From contig CAJNDS010000014.1 of NCBI GenBank assembly GCA_905221605.1, positions 360,001 through 395,000 of the forward strand: 35,000 nucleotides of DNA, in the 5' to 3' direction. The position numbers and the translations under genes were made by a program. The notes beneath the pieces were generated by a model. The model worked only from the letters and a program-made list of their open reading frames with translations, was not told the DNA's origin and ran no database searches. The DNA comes from Symbiodinium natans (lineage: Eukaryota > Sar > Dinophyceae > Suessiales > Symbiodiniaceae). Below are positions 28,563 through 35,000 of the stretch, one piece after another (position 1 is the first letter of the stretch; the number at the start of each line of letters is the position of its first letter).

Positions 28563-29020
28563 TACACCCTAAACCCTAAACCCTAAACCCTAAACCCTAA
28601 ACCCTAAACCCTAAACCCTAAACCCTAAACCCTCCAGCTTCCGTCGAGAGATCATGGTTTTCACGTTGCTGGGCAAGGCCATGCTTCCCGTGGCTGTCAA
28701 CAGCTGGGGACGAGTGATCCAAGTGTCGGCTGAGGCTCGTCATGAAAAGCTTCCAGGAACCAAGCAGCAGCTTGGAGGAGTGCTACTTTCTCTCGCAGCT
28801 GAGACCAAACAGTAGCTGCCCTGCTTGTGTCCCCTATCTCTCCGAATGGCATCCGTGTAGATGGCAATGAGAAAGTCAAGCAGGAAGCATTAGATCCCTA
28901 AACCGCCTAAACCCTAAGCCACCTAACCCTAAACCCTACACCGCCTAAGCCAAAACCCTAAACCCTAAACCCTAAACTTTAAACCCTAAACTTTAAACCC
29001 CAAACCCTAAACCCTAAGGT
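28563..29020 (-). repeat. CCCTAAA blocks
   Basis: 28563-28634 (ten units) and 28897-29020 with CCGCCTAA and CTTTAAA variants. Confidence 0.85.
28654..28815 (+). CDS. Possible small coding exon
   Basis: ATG frame MVFTLLGKAMLPVAVNSWGR then VIQVSAEARHEKLPGTKQQL to TAG (53 residues), preceded by CCCTAAACCCTCCAG. The minus strand is also open (28879-28697), so the strand is uncertain. Confidence 0.3.
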   Translation: MVFTLLGKAMLPVAVNSWGRVIQVSAEARHEKLPGTKQQLGGVLLSLAAETKQ

Positions 29021-29129
29021 TTAGGGCTTAGGCTTCAGGTAGTTCTCTAAATTTAGTCAGAGTGAAATAGCCTAGCTCCCTCACACCCTGAACCCTAAAC
29101 CCTAAACCTCTCTACCATATAACCCTAAA

Positions 29130-29990
29130 TGTTAAACACCAATTGGAGAATTTGATCCATTTTTTTTTCACCCCCCCCATTGTTCAGCACCAATTGGAGA
29201 ATTTGATCCATTTTGGCTTCTCCGACCCCTCTGACCGCCCATTGTTCAGCACCAATTGGAGAATTTGATCCATTTTGCCTTCTCCGACCCCTCTTACCCC
29301 CCATTGTTCAGCACCAATTGGAGAATTTGATCCATTTTGACCCCTCCGACCCCTTTCAGGGAGGCTTCGTGGGGGGTACCCCAGGATTCGGTAAAAATGG
29401 CTCGATTCCCAGTTAGTTTTAAATAGAATTTATATAGCGGAAATGACCCCCTCATTTTCTAGATTTCTCTGACCCCCTCAATGCTGGCCCTCTGACCCCT
29501 TTAACCCCCCATTGTTCAGCACCAATTGGAGAATTTGATCCATTTCGACCCCTCGGACCCCTTGACCCCCCTTTGTTCAGCACCAATTGGAGAATTTGAT
29601 CCATTTCGACCCCTCCGACCTCTTTGACCCCCCATTGTTCGGCAACAATTGGAGAATTTGATCCATTTCGGCCGCTCCGACCCCCTTGGCACGCCCATTG
29701 TTCAGCACCAATTGGAGAATTTGATCCATTTCGACCCCTCCGACCCCTTTGAACCCCTTTGACCCCCCCATTGTTCAGCATCAATTGGAGAATTTGACCC
29801 ACGTCGACCCTTCTGACCCCTTTCACCCCCCATTGTTCAGCACCAATTGGAGAGTTTGATCCATTTTGGCTTCTCCGACCCCTCTGACCCCCCATTGTTC
29901 AGCACCAATTGGAGAATTTGATCCATTTTGGCTTCTCCGACCCCTCTGACCTCTCTAACCCTCCATGGTTCAGCACGAATAAGAAATTAA
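29130..29990. repeat. Tandem array of 62-bp units, 11 copies with one interruption
   Basis: CAATTGGAGAATTTGATCC recurs at 29140, 29191, 29253, 29315, 29523, 29584, 29646, 29709, 29782, 29844 and 29906. Most spacings are 61-63 bp. Each unit has a CCAATTGG palindrome and a CCGACCCCT-rich spacer. The 29341-29513 segment interrupts the array with unrelated DNA. The minus-strand frame that crosses it is a by-product. Confidence 0.9.
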
Positions 29991-30092
29991 TAAGCTTTTA
30001 TTTTCGTAATGTTATGGGATTCTTTGGGCGGGTGGGTTTTGTTCCGTTGCCTACACACACTGCTGGCCCAGTAAATGCTCGAACTTGAGATG
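29991..30092. other. Short unique spacer
   Basis: No coding or repeat signal. Confidence 0.3.
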
Positions 30093-30162
30093 CTGAACCC
30101 TAAACCCGAAACCCGAAACCCTAAACCCTAAACCCTAAACCCTAAACCCTAAACCCTAAACC
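30093..30162 (-). repeat. CCCTAAA block
   Basis: Ten units. Confidence 0.95.
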
Positions 30163-30174
30163 CCCAAAAAACAC

Positions 30175-30256
30175 CAAAGGTTGATTCACGGCGCTCGGTG
30201 TAAAGGCGATTCTGCTGATCGCGGATCTGCCGCATGGTGGCCTTCGGGGTCCACAT
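30175..30256 (-). CDS. Candidate internal exon, 27 codons
   Basis: Acceptor CAAATCCCTAAG, frame MWTPKATMRQIRDQQNRLYT then ERRESTF, donor ACCTTTG/GTGTTTTTTGG. Coiled-coil-like and charged. Could also be a first exon, since it starts with ATG. Confidence 0.45.
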
Positions 30257-30271
30257 CTTAGGGATTTGGGC

Positions 30272-30330
30272 GTTTAGGGTTTAGGGTTTGGGGTTTAGGG
30301 TTTAGGGTTTAGGGTTTGGGGTTTGGGGTT
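30272..30330 (+). repeat. TTTAGGG/TTTGGGG block
   Basis: Eight units. Confidence 0.9.
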
Positions 30331-30416
30331 CAGAATATCATCTTTTGAGAAGTTGCTTGTTGTAGCATCTCAGGTCGTGCCCAATACCGTTCTAGGCTCC
30401 TTGTAAGACGCCTATC

Positions 30417-30650
30417 TAAACCCTAAACCCTAAAACCCTAAAACCCCAAAACCCTAAAACCCCAAAACCCCAAAACCCCAAAACCCTAAAAACCCAAAAC
30501 CCCAAAACCCTAAAACCCCAAAACCCCAAAACCCGAAAACCCGAAAACCCTAAACCCTAAAACCCTAAACCCTAAACCCTAAACCCTAAACCCTAAACAC
30601 CTAAACCCTAAACCCTCAACCCTCAACCCCTGCAAACCCTAAAACCCGAA
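30417..30650 (-). repeat. CCCTAAA block with CCCCAAAA/CCCTAAAA octamers
   Basis: 30430-30555 is mainly octameric, and many units are CCCCAAAA. Confidence 0.95.
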
Positions 30651-30675
30651 ACCTACAGCCCTTTTTTCTTGACAG

Positions 30676-30764
30676 GGGTGACCAGACCCAAGGCTTCTCA
30701 ACCCCAGAGGCCCACAAGGCTACAACCTTGCTTTGATGGAGGGCTCCCCTGCTTTAAGGCTCAG
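30676..30764 (+). CDS. Candidate internal exon, 29 codons
   Basis: Very good acceptor (CCCTTTTTTCTTGACAG) and donor (GGCTCAG/GTTGCTTAG). Frame VTRPKASQPQRPTRLQPCFD then GGLPCFKAQ. Confidence 0.5.
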
Positions 30765-30781
30765 GTTGCTTAGTAGCACCC

Positions 30782-30968
<187 letters not shown>

Positions 30969-31079
30969 CTTCTTAAGCCCTAAACCTACACCTACTTACC
31001 AAGATGCCCTGAGCCTTCAAGCAACCTGCGGTGCTCGAGCGCGTCGGGGGTTGGGTTGGAGGGATGCGGAGGGTTGAGA

Positions 31080-31250
31080 GTTCAGGGGTTAGGGTCTAGG
31101 GTCTTGGGTCTAGGGTCTAGGGTTTAGGGTTTAGGGTTTAGGGTTTAGGGTTTAGGGTTTAGGGTTTAGGGTTTAGGCTTGAGGCTTTAGGGTTTAGGGT
31201 TTAGGCTTCAGGCTTCAGGCTTCAGGCTTCAGGGTCCAGGCTTTAGGGTC
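31080..31250 (+). repeat. TTTAGGG, TCTAGGG and CTTCAGG block
   Basis: Four CTTCAGG units at 31204-31232. Confidence 0.85.
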
Positions 31251-31624
31251 CTGACGGATTCTTCGGTGACATAGGGATATCCACGCCCGAAGCTCCAAAT
31301 GATGTACGGGATCAGGGCTTCCCATGCCAAGAGCTAAAGTCCCCCTCTGTGGATTTAGGATTCAGGGTTTGCAGAAGTTTCGCAAGTAGGGCCTACGTGT
31401 TATGGGTGCTGGCGTTTAGGGTTTAGGGCTAGGGTTTAGGGTTTGGGGTTTTAGGGTTTAGGGCCTCGGGATTGCACAAAAAAAGGCCCCCTGTGTGGGT
31501 CGTCAGCATGCCAGAAAGGCTGCAGATTGCACCAGGGCCCTAGACATTGCAAGCGTAGGCTTCCGAAACTCAGCGCAAGCCGAAGTACCCTAACCCTATA
31601 TAAGCATAGCCCTTCACCCGAAGC

Positions 31625-31814
31625 CCTAAAGCCTAAACCCTAAACCCTAAACCCTAAACCCGAAACCCAAACCCTAAACCCTGATGTGTTTCATGCTTCA
31701 TTGATTTGGGGCCATGGTGGGCACCCAGGAACCCCAAACCTTCTCGCAAACCCTAAACCCCAAACCCCAAACCCCAAACCCCAAACCCTAAACCCTAAAC
31801 CCTGAACCCTAAAC
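31625..31814 (-). repeat. Two CCCTAAA blocks
   Basis: 31625-31685 and 31746-31812, the latter with five CCCCAAA units. Confidence 0.9.
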
Positions 31815-31875
31815 CGCGCCTGACTCAGCTGCCACTTGTCGCAGAACGCCTGCTGCTTGGAGGCATCAGTGTAGC
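31815..31875 (-). CDS. Candidate internal exon, 19 codons
   Basis: Acceptor AAACCCGCTCAG, frame YTDASKQQAFCDKWQLSQA, donor GGCGCG/GTTTAGGG (phase 2). Confidence 0.45.
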
Positions 31876-31889
31876 CTGAGCGGGTTTCG

Positions 31890-32015
31890 GGTGCAGGGCT
31901 TGGGGTTTGGGGTTTAGGATTTGGGGTTTAGTGGTTTGGGGGTTAGGGGTTAGGGTTTAGGGTTTAGGGTTTAAGATTTGGGGTTGAGTGGCTTGGGGGT
32001 TAGGGGTTAGGGTTT
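31890..32015 (+). repeat. Degenerate TTTAGGG block
   Basis: A 60-bp segment (GATTTGGGGTTTAGTGG...) is present twice. Confidence 0.8.
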
Positions 32016-32145
32016 AGTGTGTGCATGCCCTGCCACAGACACCCGAAGGCCCGAAACTCAAACCTACGCAGGGCGTCTGCCAGAAATTCCGGAATGTCGA
32101 AGCCATGCAACGCCATCCTGAGGGCCTTCAGCAGAGATTACCTGC

Positions 32146-32265
32146 TTCTTAGCAGGATTGAGGGAAGGGGGGCCCTATATGTGTATATATAGTATATATA
32201 TATATATATATACCCTTTTGAGGGGTTATAGAGGGTAGCTCATTCCCTCATTCCCCTACTAAGAA
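32146..32265. repeat. Inverted-repeat element, family 1, with a TA microsatellite inside
   Basis: Ends TTCTTAGCAGG and CCTACTAAGAA are inverse except for one base. The interior holds GGGGGGCCC and a TA tract (32176-32211). Confidence 0.65.
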
Positions 32266-32381
32266 CCGGCCAGCTGAAACAAAGAGTAAACGAAGGGAAA
32301 CAATGGGGCGCTGAGCGCCGTTCAGCGGCCACTGTACATTGCCCAAAGTGTTGCCTCAGTTTTTGTTCTATCCCATCTCCC

Positions 32382-32440
32382 AAACCCTAAACCCTAAACC
32401 CTAAACCCCAGACCCCAAACTAAACCCCAAACCCCAAACC
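32382..32440 (-). repeat. CCCTAAA/CCCCAAA block
   Basis: Seven units. Confidence 0.9.
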
Positions 32441-32777
32441 CTTATGCTATCAGAGTTGTGTGAGGAGACCTGTCCACCTGCTGGAAAGGTGACCCCTGGA
32501 CGCCCCCCCCCCCCCCCCCCCCGTCCCCTTGAATCACAAGCCGCCTGCGACGGCGTTCAGCAAGCAGGCATGGTCCTCGCACAGGTGAAGGGGTATGGAG
32601 AAGGCTTTAAGGCGTTGGCGGATTTTTCAGGTCAGGTATTAGAGCCTAGGAAACAGATCAGTCTTTAAGGGGGAGGGCGTGGGAGGGGTGTGGGGGAGAG
32701 ATCAGGGGGGGGGGGGGGGGGGGGGGGGGGGGTTGAGGCCTTAAGTTCAACGTGTGGCGGTTCTCCCGGGGTCTCAC
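32441..32777. other. Low-complexity stretch with C20 and G28 runs
   Basis: C run 32503-32522, G run 32705-32732. The open frame at 32444-32668 crosses the C run; its later part (AGMVLAQVKGYGEGFKALAD) could be an exon but is unproven. Confidence 0.4.
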
Positions 32778-32927
32778 CCTTCTTCCGCTGAAAGAAGAAG
32801 CGGGCTTGGTTTCTTGAGGCATGGCTCCTGTGCGCACACCCCTTGCACATGAATCATATGAACGAAGCAGGATTTCTGGACCCTCCAAAATGTGTAGTTC
32901 TTTCACTGAGGCGCCTACTCCATTTTC
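32778..32927 (-). CDS. Candidate internal exon, 50 codons
   Basis: Acceptor CCTACGAACCAG/G, frame ENGVGASVKELHILEGPEIL then LRSYDSCARGVRTGAMPQET, donor AGAAGG/GTGAGACC, phase 0 both ends. A second coding-like stretch on the same strand lies upstream (about 33092-33200, GEVREFTVLVLCGSQGFVTR), but a phase-consistent junction was not found. Confidence 0.4.
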
Positions 32928-33091
32928 CTGGTTCGTAGGATGGAATAGGAGACGCCGGTATCCCAAAAGCAAGAGACGCCAGTGCTTCTGAAATATTTGG
33001 GGGGGGGGGTATGAGGGTGGACCTCATTCTTTGAGAAGCCTCATGCCCACCATGACTGTGAGGACCATGGTGGCAAGTGTATTTGCCTGAG

Positions 33092-33200
33092 CTGTTGTCC
33101 TGCAGCGTGCGGGTGACGAAGCCCTGAGATCCGCAGAGCACGAGCACAGTGAACTCCCGCACTTCACCACCAGACGTCTCAAACTTCGGCGGCCTGTTTT
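33092..33200 (-). CDS. Possible exon upstream of 32778-32927
   Basis: Minus frame PPKFETSGGEVREFTVLVLC then GSQGFVTRTLQDNSS, with a possible GC donor after the AGCTCAG. Hydrophobic beta-strand-like core; no family recognised. Confidence 0.3.
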
Positions 33201-34030
33201 GTGGTGTACTCACTGTTGCGCGCTATGGCGCGATCGCCAGCTCAGCCAAACGATGACTGCGACCGACTTCGCACAGCAAATGTTGTCGACATCTTTCATG
33301 CATGGGAAGGCACAAAGTAGCCCACTGAAGGAAGGTTTCTTGCTTGGGGAGGCTTGGGAGACAGCGCCCCCCCCCCCCCCCCCACCCCCCCCACACCCAA
33401 CAACAAATAATGGGTGACCACACTATGGATAACTAGCGTATCTGTATGACCATTGTTTACTCTATGCCCTGTATGGTAAACTCAGATTGGGGTCTAGATA
33501 GTAAGGATTCCGGATCTAGGAGTAAGCGCCCTCAGCCCGCCTGAACCGTGAGCCCTCCATCGCCCTAACCTTCAACTCTCCCTGAACAAGAAGCTTCTTA
33601 AACTCCCTAAACCCTAATTTTCTTAAACCCTTGACGTTCCTAAGCCCCAAAACTTTTGACCCAATCAGTTCTCATGTGCTAGGATTCTTAAACTTGAAAT
33701 TTCTTAATCCCGACAATTCCTAAACCACGCAACCCAAAAAGGTCCGAGTTGTGGGGCGCCGCCAGGTCCCGACGTAGCCTCTGCGCCTGCACGCGAAAGG
33801 GATCGGCGGGGGCTTTGGGGGGCTTGGGGGTTCGGGATTGGGGTTCAGGAAGTTTAGGGTTTACGGTTTGGGGTTTGGGGTTTAGGGGGTTTAGAGAGAG
33901 CAATAAACGTACAAGCCCTGCCTGCTCTCCCCTCTCACGAAAAACCGACCCCGACAGAAAGACCCGAAACAACCAACAACCCAGCCCAAACCGGCAGCAG
34001 TCAGAGAGCAGAGAGCAGCAGAGGCGACAA
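33201..34030. other. Mostly gene-free stretch
   Basis: C17 run at 33367-33383, diverged CCCTAA fragments, and a G-rich telomere-like patch at 33820-33895. Frames here are short or read repeats. Confidence 0.35.
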
Positions 34031-34285
34031 CTATGCAACCCCTGTCCTTTGACATAATCCAATAGCCCTTAGTGAGCGCAGAACATGTGGCATGACAGCA
34101 GCCTGCACTGTTTTGAAATCAACGCGGGATACAATGGGCAGAAAGAGGCATGAATGCATACTCGCAAGACAGCACCCAGCCGCCAATGCTGTGAGTCCTC
34201 CATGATCTTCACGAAGGAAGACACACAAAAAATATCTAATTCGCAAGCCTCCGCTAGTTCATTCATGGAGGGCGACATTGAAAGT
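34031..34285 (-). CDS. Possible exons of an unknown gene
   Basis: Two minus frames look coding: MSPSMNELAEACELDIFCVS (to a possible GTATGC donor) and VDFKTVQAAVMPHVLRSLRA. They may belong to the membrane-protein gene just upstream. Junctions unresolved. Confidence 0.3.
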
Positions 34286-34408
34286 AGCAGCAGCTGGAGG
34301 CCTGAGCCTAGCTACGCCAGCAGCAGCACCATGCGAAAGCAGTAGTAACCACCGACACGCACAACCACATTAAGACCCACTCAAAGCCCAAGGCGGTGAT
34401 GATGCCTG

Positions 34409-34831
34409 TTATATGATGCATCCTACGGTCAAGAGAGTGTAAAACAGCAGGATAATGCAGGCAATCTCCAGCGCCTTGCATCCGCAACTCCTAGCCCACA
34501 ATCCGCGTTTGCTTGCAATTGCACAGAGCACTGCGATGGAAGGAATCCAGAGCAGATGAAGTGCCAGAATATGGCTCAAGAGATGAGCTAGCCTTGTCTG
34601 CCAAGGCGCCCCAGCATTCCAAAGGGCAAGAGTCGCTGACTGTAGGGCTGTAGGGTTCGGGGACTTTGGGCTTTCGGGAGTTTCGGGTCTACGTCAGCAA
34701 TTTTACGGCACGGGCAGGACTAGAGCTGTAAACCCTAAACCCGAAACCCTAAACCCTAAACCCTCCGCCGTCCGCAGCCTCCTCTCGATCCAGGCCAGCT
34801 GTGCCTGAGCCCGGCCACTCTCTTGGAAGAT
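34409..34831 (-). CDS. Two-exon gene fragment with membrane segments
   Basis: Exon 34831-34762 reads IFQESGRAQAQLAWIERRLR then TAE and ends at GAGG/GTTTAGGG. The intron 34761-34648 starts with telomeric repeat and ends CCCTACAG. The next exon, 34647-34409, continues in phase as ALQSATLALWNAGAPWQTRL and then two hydrophobic stretches (LLSHILALHLLWIPSIAVLC; IACIILLFYTLLTVGCII) before TAA. A further hydrophobic frame (GIITALGFEWVLMWLCVSVV) follows at 34421-34308 in another frame, so a missed junction or frameshift is likely. The acceptor of the first exon is the CCCCTAAA-type array ending CCCGAG. No family recognised. Confidence 0.45.
34730..34764 (-). repeat. CCCTAAA block
   Basis: Five units; forms the start of the intron 34761-34648. 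Confidence 0.9.
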
Positions 34832-34841
34832 CTCGGGATTG

Positions 34842-35000
34842 GGGTTTAGGGGTTTAGGGGTTTAGGGGTTTAGGGGTTTAGGGGTTTAGGGGTTTAGGGG
34901 TTTAGGGGTTTAGGGGTTTAGGGGTTTAGGGGTTTAGGGGTTTAAGGGGTTTAAGGGGTTTAAGGGGTTTAAGGGGTTTAAGGGGTTTTTAGGGGTTTAG
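34842..35000 (+). repeat. TTTAGGGG octamer then TTTAAGGGG nonamer array
   Basis: About 13 TTTAGGGG, then five TTTAAGGGG, running off the window. Confidence 0.95.

Noticed and set aside
29161-29240. Spliced-leader-like CCATTTTGGCTT
   Set aside because: It is only one variant of the 62-bp repeat; other units change the same bases, and the rest of the leader is absent.
29452-29895. 147-residue minus-strand protein
   Set aside because: It reads through a 62-bp repeat that is not divisible by three.
33749-34057. Plus-strand 102-residue frame
   Set aside because: Its middle is telomere-like repeat, and the minus strand has better exon candidates nearby.

Overview
The window looks like nuclear DNA of a protist with plant-type telomeres, most likely a dinoflagellate. 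The evidence is the TTTAGGG repeat, a GC-rich background, short exons, and introns that seem to use GT, GC and GA donors. This is inferred from base and splice patterns. No rRNA, tRNA or spliced-leader gene was found to settle it. There are no bacterial-style operons.

The dominant structure is more than 60 blocks of TTTAGGG or its complement CCCTAAA, plus variants (TTGAGGG, CCTTAGG, TTTAGGGG, TTTAAGGGG, CCCCAAAA, TTTCAGGG), spread over the whole 35 kb. This is not a chromosome end. The first bases are TTTAGGG pointing inward, and both orientations alternate to the right edge.

The best gene (2566-4661, minus) encodes an OAS/cGAS-like nucleotidyltransferase domain joined to a C-terminal part with a YSVDHRRL motif. 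One of its introns (3347-3413) consists of eight perfect telomeric units plus eleven other bases, and removing it keeps the frame. About twenty other short non-repetitive islands look like exons. Many of them meet the repeat exactly at a GTTTAGGG donor or just after a C-rich CCCTAAA tract ending in AG. Most lie between a CCCTAAA block on the left and a TTTAGGG block on the right. The longer islands of opposite polarity hold inverted-repeat elements, homopolymers, microsatellites and satellites, as intron or intergenic DNA would. A second two-exon gene with membrane segments lies at 34409-34831 (minus).

Other landmarks: a 183-bp tandem array (22691-24826, higher-order period about 731 bp); a 62-bp tandem array (29130-29990); at least two families of small inverted-repeat elements; palindromes centred on GGTACC; a three-unit telomeric insertion flanked by a perfect 13-bp direct repeat (25455-25501); an AT-rich island (27150-27330); and C or G runs up to 28 bases.

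Limits: the single-exon calls are weak one by one, because short GC-rich islands often have an open frame by chance. The recognisable nucleotidyltransferase, its in-frame telomeric intron, the clean target-site-like duplication and the tandem arrays are the solid parts.
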